Assembly (NCBI GenBank): GCA_022827405.1
Contig: JAJDTA010000175.1
Coordinates: 1-64,000 of the forward strand
DNA length: 64,000 nt
From: Acidimicrobiia bacterium
GTDB taxonomy: Bacteria; Actinomycetota; Acidimicrobiia; Acidimicrobiales; Bin134
Reading direction: 5' to 3'
The notes under the pieces are model-generated. The model searched no databases. It saw only the letters and a list, made by a program, of their open reading frames with translations, and was not told the DNA's origin. Shown here piece by piece: positions 23,598 through 32,547 of the stretch (positions are counted from its first letter, which is position 1; every line of letters starts with the position of its first letter). The position numbers were made by a program, and so were the translations under genes.

Positions 23598-24401
23598 GTT
23601 TGGTGCTTTCAATGCGGTGCACCCTACGACGACGACGTGTCGGAGTGTGCGGAGTGCGGCGTGGCTACATTCCCGTCGCCACCACAGCCGGCCGAGGCGG
23701 TGGGCGGCCCCGAAGACGAGCAACTGGCCTACGAATTCCACGAGTGGTCGTATGGCGCCCGCAATGGCCTAGAAGCCGCGCTTCGATCCGAGGATTTGGA
23801 GCACGCCTGGCTGGGCCCGACGCTGATCGTGTGCGAGGCCGACGAGCAGGAAGTCGACAGGGCGGTGGAGAAGGTACTGCGGGCCCAACTGCCCGACCTC
23901 GACAAGAGCCTGCCCGCGGTGGTGTACGAGCTGGGGGACTACGACGAAGCCCAAAAGGCCGATGTGTTGAGCGAACTTCTGAGTGAGGGCATCGCCCACG
24001 AAGTGGACTACGCCGGCAATTTGGTGGTGGGGGAGGCCGACGAAGAAGTGGTGGACGCCCTGTTCGACCGGATGATCAACACCGCCGCCCAGCGCCAGTT
24101 CGGCCCAGGACTGCCCGGGGTGGAGCCCTATCAAGTGTTGGAGGCACTGTTCTTCTCCTCCGACCGGCTGCGCCGCAACACCTCCGATACCAAAGCGGTG
24201 GAGGATTTCGCCATCGCCCACGATCAAGTGGTGCAGCTCAGCCTGCCGTGGGGGTACGACGCCGAGTTCTGGCGAGCCATGCTGGAGGGTGCCGACGGGT
24301 TGCGAGAGGCCTTGGTGGCCGGACCCGATCCGACCGAAGGCGACGCCCCTGCCCAACAAGCCGCCACTGCCCTGAGGGATCTCCTGCGACGGTTCATGTG
24401 A
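23598..24401 (+). CDS. Zinc-ribbon protein with two related alpha/beta modules (function unknown)
   Basis: MVWCFQCGAPYDDDVSECAECGVA (two CxxC) then repeated YEF/YEL...IVCEADEQEV / VVGEADEEVV segments. Confidence 0.65.
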   Translation, partial: VWCFQCGAPYDDDVSECAECGVATFPSPPQPAEAVGGPEDEQLAYEFHEWSYGARNGLEAALRSEDLEHAWLGPTLIVCEADEQEVDRAVEKVLRAQLPDLDKSLPAVVYELGDYDEAQKADVLSELLSEGIAHEVDYAGNLVVGEADEEVVDALFDRMINTAAQRQFGPGLPGVEPYQVLEALFFSSDRLRRNTSDTKAVEDFAIAHDQVVQLSLPWGYDAEFWRAMLEGADGLREALVAGPDPTEGDAPAQQAATALRDLLRRFM

Positions 24402-24970
24402 TGGGGAAGCCCACGGTGGACGGGCTGGTGCTGACCCACGGTGCAGGCGGAGACCGCGACCAGCACACGCTGGTGGCCCTTGCCGAGGGGCTGGCCCCGC
24501 TGGCGGTGGAGCGGATCAACTTTCCCTATCGCAATCAGGGGCGCCGACCCCCCGATCGGGCCCCTAAGCTGCTGGCCTTCTTGCGCGAGGAGATTCCGGC
24601 CATCGCCGCCCGGCTGGGGACCGATACTGGGCGCCTGGTGCTTGGGGGCCGGTCGATGGGCGGCAGGATGTGCTCTATGGCGGTGGCCGAAGGGATGCCC
24701 GCGGCCGGGCTGGTGCTGTTGAGCTATCCGCTGCACCCGCCGAAGAAGCCGGAGAATCTGCGGACTGCGCATTTCCCGGAGATCGACGTTCCTTGCTTGT
24801 TCATCTCGGGTGACCGCGATCCTTTCGGCAGTCCCGAGGAGTTTGATCGGCATTTGCCCGCCATCAAAGGCCCGGTGACTGTGGTGTGGCTGGAGGGCGA
24901 GCGCCACGATCCGAGGAAGGCTGATGTGGACATTATTGGTGTTGTGGCTAACTGGTTGGAGGCGCTCTAG
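24401..24970 (+). CDS. Alpha/beta hydrolase, KAN-type (TEX30/dienelactone-hydrolase-like)
   Basis: VLTHGAGGDRDQHTLVALAEGL, GGRSMGGRMCSM nucleophile elbow; ATG overlaps the preceding stop. Confidence 0.82.
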   Translation: MGKPTVDGLVLTHGAGGDRDQHTLVALAEGLAPLAVERINFPYRNQGRRPPDRAPKLLAFLREEIPAIAARLGTDTGRLVLGGRSMGGRMCSMAVAEGMPAAGLVLLSYPLHPPKKPENLRTAHFPEIDVPCLFISGDRDPFGSPEEFDRHLPAIKGPVTVVWLEGERHDPRKADVDIIGVVANWLEAL

Positions 24971-24987
24971 AGCTTTACCACCCCCCG

Positions 24988-25078
24988 GCGTGGTGGCGGG
25001 TCCTGTCCCGGCCCAGCCCGCCGTCCTCCATGGAGTCCGGGCGGCGGGCGCCCTGAGCCGGGCCACCCCCCACCACGC
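24988..25078. other. Large nested inverted-repeat structure between convergent genes
   Basis: GCGTGGTGG(24988-24996)/CCACCACGC(25070-25078); CCCGGC(25007-25012)/GCCGGG(25057-25062); GCCCGCCG(25016-25023)/CGGCGGGC(25042-25049). Confidence 0.75.
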
Positions 25079-25100
25079 TTATGTTGCGCCATCCAACGTC

Positions 25101-26612
25101 CTACTGATCTTCAGGGTTGAGCTCTTCTAGGGAGCGACGCGTTGTCTCGGGGTAGAAGAGGAGGACCAGGATGGCTACGAGGATTGGGCCGGCAACTAGC
25201 ACCGAGAATGCAGTGCCGTAGCCCCAGGCGTCGGCCATAACCCCCGCGGCTGCCAGTCCAGCCGCACTGCCAGCTACGCCGGCTATGCCGAGGAGTCCGT
25301 TGGACTCCGACCGGCGGATGGTTCCGAACATCTCGGCCCGGTACACCCCCAACGTCGGCACCGTGGTGGCAGTCATGAAGGTTCCCATTGCGATCAGAAC
25401 CCACATGGGCCATCCGGCCAGGGTGAAGTGCCACAACGCGAACAGCGCTCCGCCACTCACCCCGATAGAGGCAAGAACCCGTCGGCCCCGAAGGTCAGCC
25501 AGCTTGCCGGCTATGAGCATTGCTGGTCCCGCCGTCCAGGCGGTGAGCAGGGTGAAGATCGCAATCTTGGTGGCGCTAAAGCCCCGTTCGTCCCGCAAGA
25601 AGTCGTTTTGCAGCTGAGAGGCCGGAGAGGCAAACACCAGCACCGCAAACGAGGTCACAGCCAAGAGGATCAGTCGGAAGCGGTACTGCTGGGGTGGTCG
25701 GGTTCGAGGCTGTCGTCGGGCGGTTTCGAACCGCTGGGATTCCGGCAATCTACGGGCCGCGAACAGAACCAGGGGCAGTCCAGCCAGCGCCACCACGAAA
25801 CTGAGCCGCCACGCGGTATCCCCCAGGTCGGCCAAGGGCACCGACCCGACGGCGATTCCCGAGCCCAACCCGGCAGCCAACCCCAGCATGGAGGCCACAA
25901 ACGCCCGAGAGCCGGCGGGGGCTTCCTCGAGGGCGAACACAAAGATGAGCAGCGCCATGGCGTGGGACAGCCCCCGGGAGATTGCTTGGACCGCGGTCAA
26001 CGTGGCCAGGTTGGCCACCAGCGAAGTCGCGGCTGAGGCCAAAACGGCACCGGCCGCGGCATAGAGCAGGGTGCGCCTCCGGCCCTTGCGGTCGGCCAGC
26101 GCGGCCACGGCCACCGTGATCAGGATGCTGAGCCTGATCAGCGACAGGGCGACGCCCGCAGCTGACTTGCTCTCCCCGAATTCCTCTCTCGCAAAGGTGA
26201 TGGTCTGGCCGAGCAGGGTGCCCAGGAACCCGGCGAGCACCGCCAATGTGGCCAGCAACGCCACGATCCGAGCCTGGCGGGCGGTGAAGCGGTCGGGGGG
26301 GTGCCACCAGGGAAGGTCCCGTCCTTGGCGCAGGGCGCGGCTGACGGGGACGGTGAACAGCACTCGCCAAACCGGGATGGCCAGCTGAAAGTCGAATACC
26401 TCGGTGACCTCTACCTGATCGGAGCTGATCGGCTCGACGGAGACCGTGCGGCGGTAGTGATCCACCGGCCCCTCGACTGCGGTGAAACCCCCTTCAGGCT
26501 CGGCGCGCTCCAAAACAATGTCGGAGCGGGGGGTCAGCAGGCCGCCAGGGCCATTCAGTACGACATCGGCGGCATCCGCGCTCAGAACGCGACAAGAGAT
26601 CACTCGGGGCAT
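25101..26612 (-). CDS. MFS transporter with an approximately 105-aa N-terminal soluble extension
   Basis: 12-TM-like hydrophobic pattern; DRKGRRRTLLYAA loop; terminal RRSLEELN tail. Confidence 0.85.
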   Translation of the reverse strand: MPRVISCRVLSADAADVVLNGPGGLLTPRSDIVLERAEPEGGFTAVEGPVDHYRRTVSVEPISSDQVEVTEVFDFQLAIPVWRVLFTVPVSRALRQGRDLPWWHPPDRFTARQARIVALLATLAVLAGFLGTLLGQTITFAREEFGESKSAAGVALSLIRLSILITVAVAALADRKGRRRTLLYAAAGAVLASAATSLVANLATLTAVQAISRGLSHAMALLIFVFALEEAPAGSRAFVASMLGLAAGLGSGIAVGSVPLADLGDTAWRLSFVVALAGLPLVLFAARRLPESQRFETARRQPRTRPPQQYRFRLILLAVTSFAVLVFASPASQLQNDFLRDERGFSATKIAIFTLLTAWTAGPAMLIAGKLADLRGRRVLASIGVSGGALFALWHFTLAGWPMWVLIAMGTFMTATTVPTLGVYRAEMFGTIRRSESNGLLGIAGVAGSAAGLAAAGVMADAWGYGTAFSVLVAGPILVAILVLLFYPETTRRSLEELNPEDQ

Positions 26613-26709
26613 GGGGCTTGAGGCAGTCTACTTTTCGGCCGCAAACGCCCTGTGACCGCATCGCTAGTTTTGACTTCGCTGATGGGAGCGCGGGCACCAT
26701 ACTTATCGA

Positions 26710-28002
26710 GTGGAACGCGTCCACCAGGAGGACTTCGATCAGCAGGACCGGATCGAGGTTCGCGCCCGCGGTCCGCTGGAGGGATCGGTGACCATCGGCG
26801 GGGCCAAGAACTCGGTGCTGAAGCTCATGGCCGCCTGTCTGCTCGCCGAGGGCACGTACGTGATCCGCAATGTGCCCGACATCGACGATGTGACGGTGAT
26901 GGCCGATGTGCTGCGGGCCATGGGGGTCACGGTTTCCCGTTTGGGCGATGCCCTCACCATCGAGCGCCCCGCGGCCATCAACCCCGAGGCGCCCTATTCG
27001 CTGACCGAGCAGCTGCGAGCCTCCACCGCGGTTCTGGGACCACTGTTGGCCGGCATCGGACATGCCCGGGTGGCCCTGCCCGGGGGCGACGACTTCGGCC
27101 CCCGGCCCATCGACATGCACATCGCCGCGCTGGAGGCCATCGGTTGTCGGTTCAAGATCTCCGGGGGCGATGTACACGCCACCGCCGACAATCTGGTGGG
27201 CAGCCCGGTTCTACTGGAGTTCCCCAGCGTGGGTGCCACCGAGAACGTGATGATGGCTGCTGTCCGGGCCAAGGGCACGACGGTGATTGACAATGCCGCC
27301 CGGGAGCCAGAGATCGCTGACCTGGCCGGATTCCTGAACCGCATGGGGGGCCAGGTGACTGGGGCGGGCACGTCCACCATCATGGTGGAAGGTGTGGACG
27401 AATTGCACCCGGCCGAGCACACCGCGATGAGCGATCGGATCGAGGCGGCCACGTTTTTGGCCGCACTTGGAGTGGCCGGCGGGGAGATCATCTTGCGGGG
27501 CGCCCAGCCCGACCACATGGCCATGCCGTGCCGCAAGCTGGGCGAGATGGGGGTGCGGACCTCGTCGGACTCCGAGGGGATCTGGGCCATGAGTAGCGGG
27601 CGCTTGCGGTCGGCCGATGTGTCCACCCTGCCGTATCCCGGCCTGCCCACCGACTGCAAACCGCTGCTGGTGGCCATGATGTCGGTGGCCGAGGGAGTGG
27701 GAATTGTGACCGAGAATCTCTTCTCGGGCCGGTTCCGCTACGTGGACGAACTATTGCGCATGGGCGCCGATATCCGCACCGAGGGCCACCATGCCGTGAT
27801 CCGGGGAGTGGACCGGCTCAGCGGTGCTCCGGTGCGGGCGTCCGACATCCGGGCGGGTGCAGCCCTCGTGGTGGCCGGGTTGGCCGCCGAGGGCGAGACC
27901 GTGGTGTGCGATCCCCACCACATCGACCGGGGCTACGAGGACTTTGTGGGCAAGCTCAGCGCGCTGGGGGCCGACGTTTGCCGCGAGAGGCCCGGCGGTT
28001 AG
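26710..28002 (+). CDS. murA: UDP-N-acetylglucosamine 1-carboxyvinyltransferase
   Basis: GGAKNSVLKLMAACLL, LPGGDDFGPRPIDMHIAALEAIG, YPGLPTDCKPLLVAMM. Confidence 0.95.
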   Translation: MERVHQEDFDQQDRIEVRARGPLEGSVTIGGAKNSVLKLMAACLLAEGTYVIRNVPDIDDVTVMADVLRAMGVTVSRLGDALTIERPAAINPEAPYSLTEQLRASTAVLGPLLAGIGHARVALPGGDDFGPRPIDMHIAALEAIGCRFKISGGDVHATADNLVGSPVLLEFPSVGATENVMMAAVRAKGTTVIDNAAREPEIADLAGFLNRMGGQVTGAGTSTIMVEGVDELHPAEHTAMSDRIEAATFLAALGVAGGEIILRGAQPDHMAMPCRKLGEMGVRTSSDSEGIWAMSSGRLRSADVSTLPYPGLPTDCKPLLVAMMSVAEGVGIVTENLFSGRFRYVDELLRMGADIRTEGHHAVIRGVDRLSGAPVRASDIRAGAALVVAGLAAEGETVVCDPHHIDRGYEDFVGKLSALGADVCRERPGG

Positions 28003-28090
28003 CCAGATACAGCAGGCCGGCCAGCAGGGCCAGCGGCGCGGCCACCAACAGGATCTCGTCCCAACCTCCCTGGTGGGCCAGCACTTCCAC
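27956..28090 (-). CDS. Possible small single-TM protein (GTG start; may extend upstream)
   Basis: VEVLAHQGGWDEILLVAAPLALLAGLLYLANRRASRGKRRPPAR in the minus frame covering the murA-nfu gap. Confidence 0.35.
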   Translation of the reverse strand: MEVLAHQGGWDEILLVAAPLALLAGLLYLANRRASRGKRRPPAR

Positions 28091-28180
28091 GGTGCCGAGT
28101 CTGTCAGATGTCTCCTTGATTGATTGAACGAGATCGGCGAGGAGGTTGGCGAATTGGGTTTCGGCTGAGACAATTGGGGC

Positions 28181-28444
28181 GTGGAGAACGCCGTAGCCCA
28201 GGTGATTGAGGCCATCCGCCCGGCGGTGCAGGCCGACGACGGCGACATCTTCTTGCGCGGGGTGGACGAGGACACCGGCGTGGTCACCGTGGAACTGACC
28301 GGGGCCTGCGTGAGCTGTCCGGCCTCGACGGTCACGCTGAAGGCCGGGGTGGAGCGGATTCTCAAGGATCGGGTACCCGGGGTCACCGAGGTGGTGAACG
28401 TGGGCCAGAACCTGCTGAGCGACGGCTCCCCGGTGGGTCTGTAA
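28181..28444 (+). CDS. NifU C-terminal-domain (NFU) iron-sulfur scaffold protein
   Basis: IRPAVQADDGDIFLRGV...TGACVSCPASTVTLKAGVERILKD with CxxC. Confidence 0.92.
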   Translation: MENAVAQVIEAIRPAVQADDGDIFLRGVDEDTGVVTVELTGACVSCPASTVTLKAGVERILKDRVPGVTEVVNVGQNLLSDGSPVGL

Positions 28445-28467
28445 CCGCGAGCGGCCTTCGCCCAAGC

Positions 28468-29154
28468 ATGGTCCCGCAACGAACCGACACCTGGTACGTC
28501 AGCTATGTGCTGATCGCCGCCAACGTGGCGGTGTTCATCGTCGGCATGGCGATGGGTGACAGCCTGGGCGGCGGGGGCACACTCGACGGCCTAGTAGTCG
28601 AAGCCGCCACCTGGGGGGCGGCCATTGACGTCTACAACGAGTGGTGGCGGGTGTTCACCGGCGGTTTCTTGCACCACGGTGTGTTTCATCTCGCGGTGAA
28701 CATGTACTCGTTGTACATCCTGGGATTGGCCCTGGAACGGTGGCTGGGCCGAGTGCCGTTCACCGCGGTGTACCTCTCTTCGCTGGTGAGCGGGTCATTC
28801 GGGGCGCTGATCGAGACCCCCAACTCGCTGGTGGCGGGAGCGTCGGGGGCGATCTTTGGGCTGATGGGGGCCTATGCCGCTCTCTTGCTGACCCAAGGGG
28901 TGGGCTTATTCCAGACCCCGATTGGACCGATCCTGGCCATCAACCTCGTTATCAGCTTCACCGTTTCGGGAATTTCGCTGGGTGGCCACATCGGGGGGCT
29001 CGTCGGCGGTGTCCTCGTGGGGGCAGCTGCGGCTCAAGCAATACGCAAACAGAAGTACACCACTGCGACCCCGGTGCTCGCAGCCATAGCGGTGGCCGCG
29101 GCCTCTTTCGCCGGCTCATTGTGGGCCGCCTCCCGCTGGTTGGAGGTGCTCTAG
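28468..29154 (+). CDS. Rhomboid family intramembrane serine protease
   Basis: GVFHLAVNMYSLYILG, GASGAIFGLMGAYAAL (catalytic Ser), GHIGGLVGG (catalytic His). Confidence 0.93.
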   Translation: MVPQRTDTWYVSYVLIAANVAVFIVGMAMGDSLGGGGTLDGLVVEAATWGAAIDVYNEWWRVFTGGFLHHGVFHLAVNMYSLYILGLALERWLGRVPFTAVYLSSLVSGSFGALIETPNSLVAGASGAIFGLMGAYAALLLTQGVGLFQTPIGPILAINLVISFTVSGISLGGHIGGLVGGVLVGAAAAQAIRKQKYTTATPVLAAIAVAAASFAGSLWAASRWLEVL

Positions 29155-29159
29155 GCGGC

Positions 29160-29591
29160 CTAGAACTGGGCCCGCAGGGTCTTCAGGTTGCGGCGCCACA
29201 CCCATTCGAGCACCCGGGACCCTACGATGTCGCCCAGCAGGCCCCCCATCCACCAGGGGAATTGGAGCTCCTCGGTCCAGCAGAATTCGGTGCGGTCGGT
29301 TCCCGCTGGCGAAAGGCTGAAGCGGCCCTCGCCGGTGACTAGTCCAGTGTGGCGTACTCCAATGGCCTCCTGTTCGGCCCATTCGGTGATCACCATGGCA
29401 TCGTTGAGCCGCAGGGGGCCGATCTTGGTGAGGCAATCGAAGGCGGTGCCCACGCCCTCGGTCTGGGTTCCCTGGAACGAGATCGACTCGGCGTCGGCCA
29501 TCCACTCGGTATGGCTGTCGATTCGGCGAACGTACTCCCACACGGCGTCGAGAGGCGCTTCGATGGTGGTGGAAACCCTGATCCTGGCCAC
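29160..29591 (-). CDS. SRPBCC (polyketide cyclase/START-like) family protein
   Basis: MARIRVSTTIEAPLDAVWEYVRRIDSHTEWMADAESI. Confidence 0.85.
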   Translation of the reverse strand: MARIRVSTTIEAPLDAVWEYVRRIDSHTEWMADAESISFQGTQTEGVGTAFDCLTKIGPLRLNDAMVITEWAEQEAIGVRHTGLVTGEGRFSLSPAGTDRTEFCWTEELQFPWWMGGLLGDIVGSRVLEWVWRRNLKTLRAQF

Positions 29592-29653
29592 AACCTAAGT
29601 CTAAGAGCGGTCCACGGGGAGAACCTCAGCCGATAGGCCGTAGAATTGACGCC

Positions 29654-30310
29654 ATGCCCGATGCCGATATCGAGTTCTTCTGGGATCCGATCTGTCCGTT
29701 CGCGTGGCTCACTTCACGGTGGGTGGCCGACGTCGCCCGCCAGCGGGACTATGCCGTGGACTGGCGGCTGATCTGCCTGTCGATCCTCAACGAAGACAGC
29801 GACTACGAGAACTTTCCCGAGGGCTACCAAGACCTGCATCACAAGGGCCGCCGGATGCTTCGGGTGGCCCAGGCGGTTCGCAACGAGCACGGTGCGAGCG
29901 CCGCGGGCGGGCTCTACACCGCCTACGGATCCACCATCTGGAATCCCGATGCGGATATTCGCTCGACGATGGGCGAGGTGGCCTCTGACGAGCACTTGAG
30001 GGCCGCCCTAGATCGCGCCGGCCTACCGGGTGAGCTAGCTGGCCGGGCCGAGGACGAGTCGCTGGATGATGCGCTGCGGAGCTCCACCGAGGAGGCGTTG
30101 AGCCGCACCGGACGGGACGTGGGCACTCCGATCATCTCCTTTCACCACAGTGGCGGCACCACGTCGTTCTTCGGGCCGGTGGTGAGCCAGATTCCGCCTC
30201 CGGAGGAGTCCGTGCGCCTGTGGGACGCGGTGGTGACCTTGGCCGAGTGGCCGTCGTTTGCCGAGCTCAAGCGCTCCAAGCGCGACGACCTGGTGTTCCC
30301 CAAGGTATAG
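29654..30310 (+). CDS. DsbA-family thioredoxin-fold protein resembling mycothiol-dependent nitroreductases (Rv2466c-like)
   Basis: IEFFWDPICPFAWLTSRWVADVARQRDYAVDWRLICLSILNE. Confidence 0.8.
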   Translation: MPDADIEFFWDPICPFAWLTSRWVADVARQRDYAVDWRLICLSILNEDSDYENFPEGYQDLHHKGRRMLRVAQAVRNEHGASAAGGLYTAYGSTIWNPDADIRSTMGEVASDEHLRAALDRAGLPGELAGRAEDESLDDALRSSTEEALSRTGRDVGTPIISFHHSGGTTSFFGPVVSQIPPPEESVRLWDAVVTLAEWPSFAELKRSKRDDLVFPKV

Positions 30311-30331
30311 AGGGAAGCAGGAGGATTGGGC

Positions 30332-31474
30332 ATGGCGTCGGATTCGATTGCGTATCTGGACAATGCAGCTTCGACCCCGCTGTGCGTCGAGGCGGCCGAG
30401 GCCATGGCCCCGCTGCACCGGGAGTTGTATGCCAATCCGACCGGCGCCCACCGAATGGCCCGGGACACCCGCCGCAAGATCGACGATGCCCGGGACGTGA
30501 TGGCCGAGGCGTTGGGCTCGCAACCAGGAGAGATCGTGTTCACCGGCGGGGGCACCGAGGGCGACAACATGGCGGTGGTCGGACGGCACATGCAAGCCGG
30601 CGGGGTGACCGTGTGCTCGGCCATCGAGCACCACGCCGTGCTGGAGCCGGTGGAGCACTTGGGGGGCCGGGTGGTATCGGTGGACGCCGCCGGGGTGATC
30701 GATCTGGATTCGCTGGCCGCGGCCCTCGACGATGACGTGACCGTGGTGTCGGTGATGCTGGCCAACAACGAGACCGGCATGGTCCAGCCCTTGGCCCAAG
30801 TGGCCGAGGCCGTGCGCTCGGCTGCCCCCCGGGCTGTGCTCCACACCGACGCGGTGCAAGCCTTCCCTTGGCTCGACGTGGCTTCGCTGGCGGCTGATGC
30901 CGATCTGATCTCGGTGAGTGCCCACAAGTTCGGCGGACCCAAAGGGGTGGGCGCGCTGGTGGTACGCGACGGGGTGGAGTTGTCGCCGCTGATGTTGGGG
31001 GGTGGCCAGGAGCGAGGTTTGCGTTCAGGAACCCACAACGCGGCGGGTATCGCCGGTATGGCCGCGGCGGCCGACGTGGTGCTCAAGAGCCGGTCTGAGC
31101 AGGTAGTCCGGCTGGCCGGGCTGCGGGACCGGCTGGTGGACGGCATTTTGGCTGCGGTGCCCAACACGATTGAGACCGGAGAGCGATCGGGCAAGGTGGC
31201 CGGGTCGGCCCACCTGTGTTTTGAGGGAATCGAGTCGGAGGCGCTGCTGTTCCTGCTGGAAGACGCCGGGGTGTACGCGTCGGCCGCGTCGTCGTGCTCT
31301 AGCGGCGCGCAGGATCCGTCCCATGTGCTGGCCGCTATGGGCTACGACCGGATGCTGGCCGGGGGCTCGCTGCGGCTTTCCCTGGGCTATGAGACCAAGG
31401 ACGTCGATATCGATCAGGCGTTGGCGGTGATCCCCGATGCGGTGGCCCGGCTCCGGAACTACGGGACGGGCTGA
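30332..31474 (+). CDS. Cysteine desulfurase (NifS/IscS-like)
   Basis: YLDNAASTPL, SVSAHKFGGPKGVGALVV, ASSCSSGAQDPSHVL. Confidence 0.93.
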   Translation: MASDSIAYLDNAASTPLCVEAAEAMAPLHRELYANPTGAHRMARDTRRKIDDARDVMAEALGSQPGEIVFTGGGTEGDNMAVVGRHMQAGGVTVCSAIEHHAVLEPVEHLGGRVVSVDAAGVIDLDSLAAALDDDVTVVSVMLANNETGMVQPLAQVAEAVRSAAPRAVLHTDAVQAFPWLDVASLAADADLISVSAHKFGGPKGVGALVVRDGVELSPLMLGGGQERGLRSGTHNAAGIAGMAAAADVVLKSRSEQVVRLAGLRDRLVDGILAAVPNTIETGERSGKVAGSAHLCFEGIESEALLFLLEDAGVYASAASSCSSGAQDPSHVLAAMGYDRMLAGGSLRLSLGYETKDVDIDQALAVIPDAVARLRNYGTG

Positions 31475-31477
31475 GCA

Positions 31478-32506
31478 ATGAGGGTGTTGGCGGCCATGTC
31501 GGGAGGAGTGGATTCGTCGGTGGCCGCCGCCATGCTGGCCGAGCAGGGCCACGAGGTGGTGGGCGTCACCCTCAAGCTGTGGGGTGGCGAGTCGGATACC
31601 GGCTGCTGCTCGGTGTCGGATGTGGAGGACGCCCGCCGAGTAGCCGACCTCCTGGGGTTGCAGCACCACGTGTTCAACTTCGGCGACGCCTTTGACCAGA
31701 GGGTGGTGTCCCCGTATGTGGATCACCACGCGGTTGGGCTGACGCCCAATCCGTGCATCGAATGCAACCGCCACATCAAATTCGACAAGCTCATGGTGCG
31801 GGCCGAGGCTCTGGGCTTCGACGCGGTGGCCACCGGCCATCACGCTCGACTCGAGGCCGCAGAGGGCGGATACCGAGTGCGCCGGGGAGTGGACGAAGCC
31901 AAAGACCAGTCCTACGTGCTGTACATGCTGGGACAGGAGCAGATGGCCCGGTTGTTGTTGCCCATCGGCCACCTGACCAAGGCCGAGGTTCGCGAGCGGG
32001 CCGCCGATCTGGGTTTGCGGAACTCGGCCAAGCCCGACAGCCAAGATGTGTGCTTCATCGCCAATCGGGCCGGGGGACGGCAGGGCTTTCTGTCCCGTCG
32101 ATTGGGGGAGTCGCCCGCCACCGTGGTGGACGTCGACGGCACAGAGTTGAGCACAGTCGAAGCAGTGCAGGCGGTAACCATCGGCCAGCGCCGGGGCCTC
32201 AACCTGGGCGGCACCGACGAGCCTAGGTATGTGACCGACGTGGACATTGCCGCGGGCCGGGTCACCGTGGGGCGACGAGAGGATTTGTACACCCCGACCC
32301 AGGATGTGGTCGATATCGAGTGGGCCGATGAACCGGTCGACGGTCCGGTGGACGTCCAAGTGAGCGCTCACGGCACCCCAGCGGTCGGGGTGGTGGACAG
32401 AGCGGGCAGGGTTGACTGGCAAGAGCCCCAGCGCCGAGTAGCCCCTGGCCAGGCGGTGGTGTTTTACCAGGACGAATTGGTAGCCGGCGGAGCGGTCGCG
32501 GCCTGA
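31478..32506 (+). CDS. mnmA: tRNA-specific 2-thiouridylase
   Basis: AMSGGVDSSVAAAML, TPNPCIECNRHIKFDKL, DSQDVCFI. Confidence 0.96.
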   Translation: MRVLAAMSGGVDSSVAAAMLAEQGHEVVGVTLKLWGGESDTGCCSVSDVEDARRVADLLGLQHHVFNFGDAFDQRVVSPYVDHHAVGLTPNPCIECNRHIKFDKLMVRAEALGFDAVATGHHARLEAAEGGYRVRRGVDEAKDQSYVLYMLGQEQMARLLLPIGHLTKAEVRERAADLGLRNSAKPDSQDVCFIANRAGGRQGFLSRRLGESPATVVDVDGTELSTVEAVQAVTIGQRRGLNLGGTDEPRYVTDVDIAAGRVTVGRREDLYTPTQDVVDIEWADEPVDGPVDVQVSAHGTPAVGVVDRAGRVDWQEPQRRVAPGQAVVFYQDELVAGGAVAA

Positions 32507-32547
32507 CTAGGGCAATTTGCGGCTTTGGCGTCAGATCTGGGCCAGTT

